45,358 bases of DNA from Candidatus Mediterraneibacter avicola (GCA_019115385.1 DXDR01000003.1:1-45358); one strand, 5' to 3'. Shown: positions 16,570 through 24,913, numbered from the stretch's first letter. Notes: generated by a model from the sequence alone, not told the origin. Translations and numbers: made by a program.

Positions 16570-17786
16570 GTTTCCTTCTCTCCTTCTGTAATCTCCCGGA
16601 GCAGTTTCTCCGCCCCGGAAGTTTTTGCTGTAATCCTGTCCTCCCGGGAAAACATAACCGCCTCAACCGTCAGTTCGTCCCCTGCCCGCTGCCTGAGATA
16701 GAATTCCATCCGTTCCATAACTGTCTGAAGGACCGGCTGCAAAATCCCTTTCTCCCTGAGAACAGCCGCAGCCTCTGAAGTATTGATACAGTTCATGATC
16801 CGCTCCACTGTCTTCTGCCCTGCTCCTGCCAGCGCCGCGTGGGCGGCAAGCACCTCCATCCGGCAGTCGGCCTGTCTGGAATGGGTGTTCATCACACCGG
16901 CCGCCAGCTTAATGAACTTCCCCATATGCCCCACGAGAAGAATCCCTTTCATTCCCAGAAGCTTTGCAAAGTCAATGGCCTCTCCCACATAATTGCTGCA
17001 TTTTACACACAGCCGGAGGTCTGCCGACAGTTCTTCCCGCAGGAAATCGCTTCCATAATTTCCCGGCGTCACAATACACCTTCGATGTCCGCTTTCCCGG
17101 ATCATTTTCATCTCCAGATAAATCGTGTCCGTCAGCGCCTTCTCACTCATAGGCTCCACAATCCCTGTGGTCCCCAGAACGGAAAGTCCGTTTACAATTC
17201 CAAGCCGGGGATTGAAGGTCTTCTTTGCAGTCTCCTCCCCGCCGGGAATGGAAACTGTCACTTTTATACTTCCGCTGTACCCGTACTTCTGGCAGATCTC
17301 CCGAACGCCGTCCCGGATCATCTGACGGGGCACCTTATTGATGGCCGCCTGTCCGATCTCCTGCTCCAGCCCGGGTCTTGTAACTCTTCCCACTCCGCTT
17401 CCCCCTTCGATCCTGATTTTCGCCGGAGAAATGCAGCTGTTTTCAGCCAGGCCCCGATCCCGGACAGCCTTCTGATTTTTATGGATCACAGAAGCGGAAA
17501 TTCCGTTCTCCCTTTCTACCCGGGCAAAGACGAGCAGGCCGTCGGTCACATCCGGGTCATCTCCACTGTACTTCCTGACGGCGCACTCCACGTAATCTTC
17601 CCCCCGGGTGATCTCATCAATATCAAGATACAGTTCGATTCCCTTCGGCGTCATCAGTCGTATCTGACTGATCTCCTCCCGGCTCAGAAGCATCAGCGCC
17701 GCCGCTTTCGCCGCTCCGGCCGCACAGCTCCCGGTCGTATACCCCAGACGCAGACCGGAACGGGTTGTCCCGATATCGTGATTCAT
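16566..17786 (-). CDS. cbiD: Cobalt-precorrin-5B C1-methyltransferase (CbiD)
   Basis: CbiD methylates C1 and is specific to the anaerobic pathway; it is not a tetrapyrrole-methylase fold. The 406-residue protein opens with the family signature LRLGYTTGSCAAGAAKAAAL, continues with GGSGVGRVTRPGL and GGEETAKKTFNPRLGIVNGLSVLGTTGIVEPMS, and has VGHMGKFIKLAAGVMNTHSR towards the C-terminus. It starts 5 bases after the bcp stop and is coupled to cbiL. Confidence 0.96.
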   Translation of the reverse strand: MNHDIGTTRSGLRLGYTTGSCAAGAAKAAALMLLSREEISQIRLMTPKGIELYLDIDEITRGEDYVECAVRKYSGDDPDVTDGLLVFARVERENGISASVIHKNQKAVRDRGLAENSCISPAKIRIEGGSGVGRVTRPGLEQEIGQAAINKVPRQMIRDGVREICQKYGYSGSIKVTVSIPGGEETAKKTFNPRLGIVNGLSVLGTTGIVEPMSEKALTDTIYLEMKMIRESGHRRCIVTPGNYGSDFLREELSADLRLCVKCSNYVGEAIDFAKLLGMKGILLVGHMGKFIKLAAGVMNTHSRQADCRMEVLAAHAALAGAGQKTVERIMNCINTSEAAAVLREKGILQPVLQTVMERMEFYLRQRAGDELTVEAVMFSREDRITAKTSGAEKLLREITEGEKET

Positions 17787-17791
17787 CTCTC

Positions 17792-18265
17792 TTACGCCTG
17801 CTCCTCTTCTGCCTTAAGCTCGCCCAGCATCTGCGCGGGATTATCTGCTGCCTTCACTTTCCCGAAAGCCCGGATGATCACACCGTTCTCATCAATCAGA
17901 TATGTGGTGCGGACGACGCCCATTGTCTTCCTGCCGTACATGTTTTTCTCTTTCCACACGTCATAGGCCTGGATACAGGACAGTTCCGGGTCGGAAAGAA
18001 GGGTGAAAGGAAGGTCGTATTTCTCTTCAAATTTTTTGTGGGACGCCACGCTGTCCTTACTCACCCCGATCACAACCGCGCCTTTCTCTGTAAACTGGGG
18101 ATAAAGATCCCCGAAAGCACAGGCCTGCTTTGTACATCCCGGCGTATTGTCCTTCGGATAAAAGTACAGGACTACCTTTTTCCCTCTGTACTCCTCCAGT
18201 GTGTGAACGTTTCCGTTCTGGTCCGGCAGTTCAAACGCCGGTGCCTTTGTTCCGATTTCCAGCAT
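17792..18265 (-). CDS. bcp: Thioredoxin-dependent peroxiredoxin, Bcp/PrxQ type
   Basis: This enzyme reduces hydrogen peroxide and organic hydroperoxides with a peroxidatic cysteine. The 157-aa protein has APAFELPDQNGNVHTLEEYR, VVLYFYPKDNTPGCTKQACAF (peroxidatic Cys plus a second Cys five residues later, the PrxQ arrangement) and GVSKDSVASHKKFEEKYDLPF. It sits between cbiK and cbiD within the cobalamin run, five bases before cbiD. A promoter candidate at 18302-18330 could express it and the genes after it independently. It may protect oxygen-sensitive Co(I/II) intermediates; that is inference. Confidence 0.95.
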   Translation of the reverse strand: MLEIGTKAPAFELPDQNGNVHTLEEYRGKKVVLYFYPKDNTPGCTKQACAFGDLYPQFTEKGAVVIGVSKDSVASHKKFEEKYDLPFTLLSDPELSCIQAYDVWKEKNMYGRKTMGVVRTTYLIDENGVIIRAFGKVKAADNPAQMLGELKAEEEQA

Positions 18266-18301
18266 AATTGTCTCCTCCTTCTTTTTTACAGGCAGACGGA
18301 C

Positions 18302-18330
18302 ATTTTAAAATCCGCGCTGCACTTTCTTAA
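18302..18330 (-). promoter_or_regulatory. Possible internal promoter before bcp
   Basis: On the minus strand TTAAGA, 17 bases, TAAAAT, ending 37 bases before the bcp start. The -10 is good and the -35 weak. It would allow bcp, cbiD and later genes to be expressed without the riboswitch. Confidence 0.4.
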
Positions 18331-18349
18331 CCTTCCCGGCTTTTTACAT

Positions 18350-19123
18350 TCATCCTTCAGCCGCCTCTTCGATATGCTCCAGGAAAATCTTTCTTATTCC
18401 TTCCAGTTCGCCCAGGCCTTTCAGAATCACCCGGACTTCATACCCCGCTTCTTCCAGCCGGCTCTTCCAGGAATCTTCTTCTCCCGCCATATCGTTTTTG
18501 GCATGATCCCCGGCCACAAGCATAAAAGGCATAAGCACCGCCTTTTTCTTTCCCGAGATTTCAAGTCTTGCCATGACATTGTTAAACTCCGGGAAGCTTT
18601 CCACCGTTCCCACCAGGACCTGTGTATAGCCCAGAGCATGGAAGGTATACTCCAGCGTAGGATATGCGGAGTTGGCGTGGTGGTCGGTGCCGTGCCCCAT
18701 CAGCACGAGCATCTCATCTGGCTCCAGCTCTGTCTCCGCCATCACTGCATGAACCGATTTTTTGTAATCATCCACACTGCTCAGAAGAGGTTTTCCTGCA
18801 CGGGTCTGCCGGAACAGCCCCATATGTTCCATCAGGCTTTCCATCATGGCGTCATTTTCAATTCCGTTAATAATGTGAGTCGGCTGAATGATCACTTCCT
18901 CCACACCGTCTGCCGCCATCCGCTCCAGCGCTTCCCCAACCGTATCTGCCGCGAGCCCCGCTGTCCGCTTCAGCTTGCGGATGATGACAGAACTGGTGAA
19001 AGCCCGGTATACGCCGGCCTGGGGAAACTTCTCCGCCGCTTCCCGCTCAATTACCGCAATGGTCTTTTCCAGCGTATCCAGATGGCTTGTGCCAAAACTT
19101 ACGATCAGGATTCCTTTTTTCAT
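18350..19123 (-). CDS. cbiK: Anaerobic sirohydrochlorin cobaltochelatase (CbiK)
   Basis: CbiK inserts Co2+ into sirohydrochlorin without ATP, the committing step of anaerobic cobalamin synthesis. It is a class II chelatase of 257 aa with KKGILIVSFGTSHLDTLEKTI at the start. It has metal-binding His in VLMGHGTDHHAN and again in PFMLVAGDHAKNDM. IIQPTHIINGIENDAM is also conserved. No signal peptide is visible, so it acts in the cytoplasm. It lies directly after the cobalt importer cbiMNQO, pairing import with insertion. The ribosome site is GAAGGGAG. Confidence 0.95.
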   Translation of the reverse strand: MKKGILIVSFGTSHLDTLEKTIAVIEREAAEKFPQAGVYRAFTSSVIIRKLKRTAGLAADTVGEALERMAADGVEEVIIQPTHIINGIENDAMMESLMEHMGLFRQTRAGKPLLSSVDDYKKSVHAVMAETELEPDEMLVLMGHGTDHHANSAYPTLEYTFHALGYTQVLVGTVESFPEFNNVMARLEISGKKKAVLMPFMLVAGDHAKNDMAGEEDSWKSRLEEAGYEVRVILKGLGELEGIRKIFLEHIEEAAEG

Positions 19124-19204
19124 ACTGTCATACTCCCTTCTCCGTCTGAAAGCAACAGTTCGGCCCGCGCCATCCCAAAGCTGAACCGCTGCGTCTGCAA
19201 ATTC

Positions 19205-20044
19205 TTATGAAAGCATTTCTGCCAGTTCATCCATGCTCCCGGGAATCTGATCTCCCAAAAGCATTCCTCTTCCTTTCAGTTTCTCATATATCCTCAGCAC
19301 ACCGGGGCGCGCAAGTCCTGCTTTTTTCAGCGCTTCTTCATCTTCACACACCTCCCGGGGCGTGCCCTGTTTCATAACCTTTCCTTCGTGCATCAGCACG
19401 ATCTCATCCGCCCAGGCCCAGGCATAATCTATATCGTGAAGAGACATAAGCACGGTGATCCCCTGCTCCGTCAGTCCCCGGATCAGTTCATGGACCTTCT
19501 TTGTGTGCGCTGCGTCAAGGGCGGAGGCCGGTTCATCCAGGATCATGATCTCAGGATGCATGACAAGAATATCGGCAATGGCCACCTGTTTTTTCTGTCC
19601 GCCGCTTAAAGCGTGTGCCGGCCGGTTCTGGAAAGGTGTGATCTCCAGTTCACGGATCACCTTCTCCACCTCCCGCCGGGCAGTCTCTTCGTCCACGCCC
19701 AGATTCAGGATCCCGAAAGAAATCTCCTGAAATACACTGGCGGAAAACAGCTGGTTGTCCGGCTCCTGAAACACGATCCCCACTTTTTTCCTCACATCCA
19801 GCAGGCCTTTTCGCGTATAGGAGACAGGCTCTCCGTCGATCAGCACTCTGCCCTCATCCGGGCGTAGAATCCCGTTCAGGCACAGAAAAAATGTGGACTT
19901 TCCGGAACCATTGCCTCCCATAAAGGCCACTTTCCTGCCCCGTCCGATCCGGACGCTCAGTCCGTCCAGCGCCTTTCTGTCATTTTCTTCATAAGAATAG
20001 GACAGATTTTCAGCCTGGATCACCCAGTCTTCTGTATGGTTCAT
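19205..20044 (-). CDS. cbiO: Cobalt ECF transporter ATPase (CbiO)
   Basis: This is the ATP-binding subunit of the energy-coupling-factor cobalt importer. The 279 aa include Walker A GGNGSGKSTFFLCLNGIL, a Q-loop in FQEPDNQLFSASV (typical of ECF ATPases), signature ALSGGQKKQVAIA, Walker B IMILDEPASALD and switch SLHDIDYAW. A single ATPase gene is present, so it would act as a homodimer. The ATG overlaps the cbiQ stop (ATGA). Confidence 0.95.
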   Translation of the reverse strand: MNHTEDWVIQAENLSYSYEENDRKALDGLSVRIGRGRKVAFMGGNGSGKSTFFLCLNGILRPDEGRVLIDGEPVSYTRKGLLDVRKKVGIVFQEPDNQLFSASVFQEISFGILNLGVDEETARREVEKVIRELEITPFQNRPAHALSGGQKKQVAIADILVMHPEIMILDEPASALDAAHTKKVHELIRGLTEQGITVLMSLHDIDYAWAWADEIVLMHEGKVMKQGTPREVCEDEEALKKAGLARPGVLRIYEKLKGRGMLLGDQIPGSMDELAEMLS

Positions 20045-20814
20045 ATCACTCTACTCCCTATTGTAACAGCCAGCAGTATAATTTCAAATACTGCGATATA
20101 ACATATTTCTTTTCTGCTCACCGGCTGCTCCTCTGAAAGCACCCGGACGCCCCCGTCATAGCACCGGGACTCCATTGCGTCATACAAAGCGTTCGCTCTT
20201 CGGAAAGCCTGGATAAAAAGAGCGCTGCACATACTGCCGAAAGCCCGCACCTTTGTCCGGTAATTCCGGTTTCCCAGACGGGATTTCTGAGCAGTCGTTA
20301 TGGCAGACGCGGTTTCCAGAAGTACGAAGATAAACCGGTAGATCAGCAGCATCAGCTCAATCAGCAGAGGCGGAACATGCAGTTTCCTTAAAACTTCCAG
20401 TATATCCGTCATTGTCGTATTCAGCGACAGAAAATACAGACAGCTGACCGCCGAAAGCGCCACCGCCCACAGCAGCGCGCCGTCCGTTACAGAATCTCTG
20501 CTTCCGGTAATATACCAGTCTCCGACCGGAAACGCAAAGGCGTCCAGAGGCGTCTTTGAAATATTTACGATCACCGCCGCACTTCCCAGGATCAGAAAAG
20601 CCAGAGGCACCATAAGAAGTTTGATATAACGGGAAAGGGGAATCCCCCCTTTCCTTACCGTCAGTATGCCGTTTACTGCAAATGCAGCGGCCGCCGCTGC
20701 AGGGGAGCGGCCGGCGACGCAGATCACAAGTGTAACCACGGTATACAGAAACTTCTCGGACGCATTCACATATCTGAGCCGGGAACGGTAGCACAGTTTA
20801 TCAATTACGATCAT
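20041..20814 (-). CDS. cbiQ: Cobalt ECF transporter transmembrane subunit (CbiQ)
   Basis: CbiQ is the coupling membrane subunit (T component) linking CbiO to the substrate-capture unit CbiMN. It has several hydrophobic segments and the two short coupling regions near the cytoplasmic side (ESRCYDGGVRV, and ALFIQAFRRANALYDAM). The start at 20814 (MIVIDKL) overlaps the cbiN stop by 4 bases; an ATG at 20841 would overlap cbiN by 31 bases and is less likely. Predicted length is 257 aa. Confidence 0.93.
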   Translation of the reverse strand: MIVIDKLCYRSRLRYVNASEKFLYTVVTLVICVAGRSPAAAAAAFAVNGILTVRKGGIPLSRYIKLLMVPLAFLILGSAAVIVNISKTPLDAFAFPVGDWYITGSRDSVTDGALLWAVALSAVSCLYFLSLNTTMTDILEVLRKLHVPPLLIELMLLIYRFIFVLLETASAITTAQKSRLGNRNYRTKVRAFGSMCSALFIQAFRRANALYDAMESRCYDGGVRVLSEEQPVSRKEICYIAVFEIILLAVTIGSRVI

Positions 20815-21221
20815 ACCGCAGCCCCGCTGCCCTCTCCGCACGCGCTTCCGGCTGCTGTCTCTTCACTGTGCGGCAGAAGTTTTCCTCCGGCTGTGTTTTC
20901 CGGCGTATTATCCGGTTCCTCTTTCATCCACTTCTTCCGCTCCACAAAACGGCCCATGAAAAATGCAATGACGCCCACACCGATTCCGGTCTGCACACAG
21001 AAAATCAGACTTTCCACCTCGCCGGGCAGTTCTCCTCCCAGCGCGGTTTCCAGCACCGGAGTAAACCAGGGCTCATATTCTCCGTTTATTTCAGCTGCCA
21101 TCTCGCTTCCCGCATTGTCTGAACCGCCGAATTCGGCGCCTTTTAAGGCAAACAGCGGCACAACTGCAATAAGAATGGCTGCGGCAAGCAGGATCAGTAC
21201 TGTTTTCGTATTTTTGCTCAT
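20811..21221 (-). CDS. cbiN: Cobalt ECF transporter accessory subunit (CbiN)
   Basis: CbiN has two membrane helices (residues about 8-25 and 72-92) around an extracytoplasmic loop with the family motif KGAEFGGSDN and YEPWFTPV. It is needed to load Co2+ into CbiM. At 136 aa it is longer than the usual 90-110, because of a polar, Gly/Ala/Ser-rich tail after FVERKKWMKEEP. I start at 21221, where GGAGG lies nine bases upstream; the upstream ATG at 21254 is inside cbiM. Confidence 0.92.
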   Translation of the reverse strand: MSKNTKTVLILLAAAILIAVVPLFALKGAEFGGSDNAGSEMAAEINGEYEPWFTPVLETALGGELPGEVESLIFCVQTGIGVGVIAFFMGRFVERKKWMKEEPDNTPENTAGGKLLPHSEETAAGSACGEGSGAAV

Positions 21222-21222
21222 C

Positions 21223-21978
21223 TTACCGCGCCTCCTTCTCTTTGAAAAAACCAATGCTCTTTAATTCCGGCTTTGCATATGTCTCCAGCCCGATCACGAT
21301 CACCACGGTCAGAATCCCCTCAATGACAGCCAGCGGAAGCTGCGTGGGCGCGAACACGCCAAGGAACTTTACCACGGAAGCCCCCACGCCGCCTGCTTCT
21401 GACGGATAAGCCAGGGCAAGCTGTATGCTGGTTACACAGTAAGTAAACAGATCGCCCAGAAACGCTGCCAGAAAGATTCCGGCTCTTCTGTTTATCTTCA
21501 TCTTCTGACAGAGTCTGTAGATTCCGAAAGACACCAGCGGCCCTGCTATGGCCATGGAAAATGTATTGGCCCCCAGTGTGGTCAGGCCTCCGTGTGCCAG
21601 AAGCACCGCCTGGAAAATCAGTACAATAATTCCCAGTACGCTGACAGAGGCCGGTCCGAACAGGACCGCTCCCAGACCGGTTCCTGTCATGTGGGAACAG
21701 CTTCCCGTCACAGACGGTATCTTCAGAGAAGAAATCACAAAGATAAACGCTCCCGACATGGCGATCAGCGTCAGATTTCTCCGGTTTTCCTTTACTTTGT
21801 TTTTCAGGGAAAAGAAGCCTGCGATCAGAAACGGCAGGCAGATGAGTCCCCATGCCACGCAGTATCCTGCAGGCAGGTAACCCTCCATGATATGCATCGC
21901 ATTAGATGCTGGCGCGACGGCAAACACTGCGGCAAGCGCAATGGATGCCCTGAGTAAGTATTTTTCTTTTTTCGGCAT
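21223..21978 (-). CDS. cbiM: Cobalt ECF transporter substrate-binding membrane protein (CbiM)
   Basis: CbiM binds Co2+ and carries it across the membrane together with CbiNQO. It is 251 aa. The N-terminal hydrophobic segment is followed by [17 protein letters not shown]; after removal of a signal peptide the new N-terminal Met-His provides cobalt ligands (known for the family). [18 protein letters not shown] and [20 protein letters not shown] are further signatures. It is the first gene after the cobalamin riboswitch, with AAAAGGAGAG upstream of its ATG. Confidence 0.96.
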   Translation of the reverse strand: MPKKEKYLLRASIALAAVFAVAPASNAMHIMEGYLPAGYCVAWGLICLPFLIAGFFSLKNKVKENRRNLTLIAMSGAFIFVISSLKIPSVTGSCSHMTGTGLGAVLFGPASVSVLGIIVLIFQAVLLAHGGLTTLGANTFSMAIAGPLVSFGIYRLCQKMKINRRAGIFLAAFLGDLFTYCVTSIQLALAYPSEAGGVGASVVKFLGVFAPTQLPLAVIEGILTVVIVIGLETYAKPELKSIGFFKEKEAR

Positions 21979-22027
21979 TTTTTCTCTCCTTTTTGATCAT
22001 AATCCCGTAATCTCTCCCAGGTCCTTT

Positions 22028-22265
22028 GAAAGTGAATATTCTGGCTCAGGCATCATCACAGATGTTCCGCCTTCCCACAGGCTGACGCCTGCAGTGACCT
22101 CTGTGCCCGTCCTCCTCTTCTGTATGCGGTCAGAAACATAACGGCATGCTGCCGCTATGCTCTCTGCACGCATCCAGGCGGGGCGCAGAATGGAACATTG
22201 CTCCTCCAATACAGCAACGGGTATTGCGCGGGATTCTCACCCGACTTCCTCGTATCTTTTCAGAT
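22028..22265 (-). promoter_or_regulatory. Cobalamin riboswitch upstream of cbiMNQO-cbiK
   Basis: On the minus strand the conserved aptamer elements occur in order: GGAAGUCGGGUGAGAAUCCC (P3/J3 region), a paired arm, GUCACUG, GGGAAGGC and the B12-box-like GAGCCAGAAUAUUC. Adenosylcobalamin binding normally turns expression off. No terminator hairpin with U-run follows before cbiM, so control is probably at translation. A possible alternative pairing is AAUCCCG in the core (22229-22235) with CGGGAUU at 22001-22007, 12 bases before the ribosome site. It lies between btuR and cbiM, so btuR itself is not behind it. Confidence 0.92.
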
Positions 22266-22349
22266 AACTGATCTTTCAAATATGCCAGACCCGGCATTCG
22301 TACAGTTTCCGGCCCGGCGGCCGTTTTCTCAGAAATGCTGTACCATATC

Positions 22350-22883
22350 CTAATATTCGATCCCTTTCCGGGCCTGAACGCCCCGGTCAAAAGGATGTCT
22401 GATCCTGCGGATCTCCGACACATAATCCGCCAGTTCCACAAGACGCGGATCCGGATCTCGCCCGGTCAGGACGACCTCCAGACCTTCCGGTTTCTCTTTC
22501 AGGAAATACAGCGCCTCTTCCTGCGGAATCAGGCCGTAGTTATATGCAGCCATAAATTCATCCACAACGAGCACGTCGTAAGAGCCGCCGGATATCAGCT
22601 GCATTGTCTTTTCCCACAGTTTCCGGTACGTCTCTTCTGCCTCCTTTTTTTCCTCAGCATTCAGTGAGGAATAGAAACCATATGATTTTTCCAGGTGAAG
22701 GACCTCTATTTCAGGAATCTTATCCAGCACCTTAAGTTCCCCGGAATTTTCATTTTTCAGGAAACGCGTAAAAAGAATCCGTTTTCCCCAACCTGCTGCC
22801 CTGACGGCAAGCCCTGCCGCGGCTGATGTCTTGCCCTTGCCGTCTCCGCAGTAAATATGAATCAGACCGGAATCCATAAACAT
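22350..22883 (-). CDS. btuR: Cob(I)yrinic acid a,c-diamide adenosyltransferase (BtuR/CobA type)
   Basis: This enzyme attaches the 5'-deoxyadenosyl group of ATP to the reduced cobalt. The 177-aa protein has IHIYCGDGKGKTSAAAGLA, the inverted P-loop of the CobA/CobO family, RFLKNENSGELKVLDKIP, VLVVDEFMAAYNYGL and VVLTGRDPDPRLVELADYVSE. I start at 22883 (MFMDSG), with GGAGG five bases upstream; the ATG at 22937 would begin inside its own promoter. It has its own promoter and is separated from cbiM by the riboswitch. Confidence 0.94.
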   Translation of the reverse strand: MFMDSGLIHIYCGDGKGKTSAAAGLAVRAAGWGKRILFTRFLKNENSGELKVLDKIPEIEVLHLEKSYGFYSSLNAEEKKEAEETYRKLWEKTMQLISGGSYDVLVVDEFMAAYNYGLIPQEEALYFLKEKPEGLEVVLTGRDPDPRLVELADYVSEIRRIRHPFDRGVQARKGIEY

Positions 22884-22908
22884 TGCTCCCTCCTGTAAAA
22901 TCCTACTC

Positions 22909-22937
22909 ATTTTAACACATCGCCCCTCTGTTAACAA
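22909..22937 (-). promoter_or_regulatory. btuR promoter
   Basis: On the minus strand TTGTTA, 17 bases, TAAAAT; the -10 ends 25 bases before the btuR ATG. A perfect 10-bp palindrome CCTGATCAGG lies just upstream of the -35 (22940-22949). Confidence 0.7.
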
Positions 22938-23135
22938 GCCTGATCAGGAAACACTGACAGCAAACCCGGCAGACGGAGGTGACATATCTCACTGATACTG
23001 TCGCTGCCGCTCCTTTGCCGGTCATACCGGCGTGCCGTTATTTCCCGATTCCGTTCCCGCTCTGGTTTTTTTCTGTGTTTTATGATATCCTGACTGGGAA
23101 CAAAGGGAAAATCATTATTATGGAGGAGACACGAT

Positions 23136-23507
23136 ATGAAATTTACATTTGCACACAACAATCTGAATGTATATGATCTGGAAAAATCACTGGCGTTTTA
23201 TAAAGAAGCTCTGGGCCTTGAAGTGGTCCGCACAAAAGATGCCTCTGACGGAAGCTTTAAGCTTGTATACCTGGGAGACGGCACAACGCCCCATCAGCTG
23301 GAGCTGACCTGGATGCGCGACATGGACCGCCCCTACAATCTGGGAGACAATGAGATCCACCTGGCTTTCCATGTGGATGATTATGACGCGGCCCACGCAA
23401 AACATCAGGAGATGGGATGCATCTGCTTTGAAAATCCGAAAATGGGAATCTATTTTATCGCTGATCCGGACGGATACTGGCTGGAGATCGTTCCGAAAAA
23501 AAATTAG
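23136..23507 (+). CDS. Glyoxalase/VOC-superfamily protein, lactoylglutathione lyase-like
   Basis: This single VOC-fold protein of 123 aa has two beta-alpha-beta-beta-beta modules. Visible features are LEKSLAFYKEALGLEV, HQLELTW (Glu metal ligand), IHLAFHVDDYDAAHAKH (His ligand) and the C-terminal IYFIADPDGYWLEIVPKK (Glu ligand), together with an early His near residue 7. This four-ligand set fits glyoxalase I (methylglyoxal detoxification), but VOC proteins are diverse. It has GGAGGAG before the ATG and is transcribed alone, divergent from btuR. Confidence 0.88.
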   Translation: MKFTFAHNNLNVYDLEKSLAFYKEALGLEVVRTKDASDGSFKLVYLGDGTTPHQLELTWMRDMDRPYNLGDNEIHLAFHVDDYDAAHAKHQEMGCICFENPKMGIYFIADPDGYWLEIVPKKN

Positions 23508-23520
23508 TTTTCGAAAAGCG

Positions 23521-23743
23521 GATCGGATAGGGGAAGATCTCTTCCCCTCCCGATCACCGCGATACCTCGCTCATCTCACGGCATTGCCGCTCGATGACCG
23601 TTGCCCGTCGGATGCCCGCTCGTGCAAGCACGGCGGGTCTCCGCTCCGCTACGGTCGGTGCTGGACGCGTGCCACTGGCACGCAGCACCCCTCCGGGCGT
23701 ATCGCGCAAAAAGGCTGCCGCACTAAAAATTAGTGCGGCAGCC
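23521..23743. repeat. GC-rich multi-hairpin intergenic element, including the nlpC-side terminator
   Basis: Nested palindromes fill most of the 276-base gap after the glyoxalase gene. A first hairpin lies at 23521-23555 (GATCGG...CCCGATC around GGGGAAG/CTTCCCC). An outer stem CGCGATAC/GTATCGCG (about 23562-23706) encloses at least two arms: CCCGCTCGTGC/GCACGGCGGG, and GGTGCT...GCGTGCC/GGCACGC...AGCACC. A terminator stem ends it at 23713-23743. The sequence is clearly more GC-rich than its neighbours. No open frame with protein-like composition was found. It resembles a folded RNA gene or a dispersed palindromic repeat. Confidence 0.7.
23713..23743 (-). terminator. Terminator of the NlpC/P60 gene
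   Basis: A 13-bp perfect stem (GGCTGCCGCACTA/TAGTGCGGCAGCC) is followed by TTTTT on the minus strand, 40 bases after the nlpC stop. On the plus strand TATTTTT follows a few bases later, so it may work both ways. Confidence 0.85.
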
Positions 23744-23783
23744 CTGTATTTTTACTGTTATTTTTGTTTCTTAACCGTTTATC

Positions 23784-24869
23784 CTAGTAACGGACATAAA
23801 CCATATTAGAACGAACCGGAGCAATCTTTACTACATCTCCCGGCTTAGGAGCATGGATCATCATTCCGTTTCCTATGTAAATTCCACAGTGAGTCGGCGT
23901 AGCCACAACATCTCCCGGCTGCGGATCGCTTACTCTTGCCCAGCCATAAAACGTAGCCGCAGTTCCGATCCTTGAAGTTGTCCCTGTCAGGCAATAACCT
24001 ACAAAACCAGAGCAGTCAAACCTGTTTGGTCCTGTAGCTCCCCACACATAGGGGCTGCCCAGCTTACTGTAAGCGCGGTCAACGATCGCATTTCCTGTTG
24101 AAGGATTATATACCGGTGCGGACCCGGAATTGCTTCCGCTATTGCCCGCATTTCCACCGCCATTGCTGCCGCCCTGACCCTCTTCCCGAGCGGCTTCCTG
24201 AGCCCTCTGCTGTTCTGCGAGCCGTGCAGCTTCTTCCTCTGCCGCCGCCCGCTGCGCTGCCTCCTGGATCATTTCGTCCAGATTGGAAATCTCATCGCTT
24301 TTATCGGCGATTACAGCGTTCAGTTCTTCCTGCTGCGCTTCGTTTTCGGCTTCCAGTTCTTCAAGATTTGCTCTTTCTGTCTCAAGAGTAGCCTGAAGAT
24401 CCTCTATTTCCTGCACCGTATTTGCATACTCCTGAAGCTGCTCTCTGTCATACTCGTGAACCTGCTGAGAATATTCAGCCTGGGACAGCATACTGGAAAT
24501 ATCCCCGGAGGTCATGACCTTCTCCATCGTAGCTGTTCCGCTTCCGGATTCATACATATACTTGATCCTCAGCTTCATAGCCTCATACTGTTCGTCTTTC
24601 TTTTCCTCCGCAACTTTCAGATCCTCCTCAGCCTGTATGATCTCTTCGCCCTTTGCGATCAGATCAAGTTCCAGCTGATTGGCCTTCGCCATCAGAGAAT
24701 CAAGTGTCGCCTGCAGACTTTCCAGTTCGCTCTGTGCAGCTTCCTTCTGCTCCTTCAGCTCCGCCTCTTCCTCTCTGGCAGAACTCGGTTCCGCAAACAC
24801 AGGTGTCACGATCATTGAGCAGACAAGCGCAGATGCGATAAGCATATTATGTACTTTTCTTAATCTCAT
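23784..24869 (-). CDS. Secreted coiled-coil NlpC/P60 peptidoglycan endopeptidase
   Basis: This is a cell-wall hydrolase that cuts peptide stems of peptidoglycan. The 361 aa comprise a signal peptide (1-26, ending VFA), a long coiled coil rich in Glu/Gln/Ala (about 28-225), a Gly/Asn/Ser linker (about 230-255) and an NlpC/P60 domain to the end. The catalytic Cys is near 286 (FDCSGFVGYCL) and the His near 327 (PTHCGIYIGNGMMIHA). The coiled coil resembles that of PcsB/CwlO-type hydrolases, which are often activated by FtsEX; this is inference. Two promoters lie upstream and a strong terminator downstream, so it is monocistronic. Confidence 0.95.
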   Translation of the reverse strand: MRLRKVHNMLIASALVCSMIVTPVFAEPSSAREEEAELKEQKEAAQSELESLQATLDSLMAKANQLELDLIAKGEEIIQAEEDLKVAEEKKDEQYEAMKLRIKYMYESGSGTATMEKVMTSGDISSMLSQAEYSQQVHEYDREQLQEYANTVQEIEDLQATLETERANLEELEAENEAQQEELNAVIADKSDEISNLDEMIQEAAQRAAAEEEAARLAEQQRAQEAAREEGQGGSNGGGNAGNSGSNSGSAPVYNPSTGNAIVDRAYSKLGSPYVWGATGPNRFDCSGFVGYCLTGTTSRIGTAATFYGWARVSDPQPGDVVATPTHCGIYIGNGMMIHAPKPGDVVKIAPVRSNMVYVRY

Positions 24870-24913
24870 CTCTTCACCTTTCCTTATACTATTATCTATA
24901 TCCCCACATATGC

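Noticed and set aside
17765-19210. 481-aa plus-strand frame opposite bcp and cbiK
   Set aside because: Composition rich in His, Phe, Cys and Arg is typical of antisense translation; the minus-strand genes are certain.
23521-23743. CRISPR array
   Set aside because: The palindromes differ from one another and there is no regular repeat-spacer spacing.
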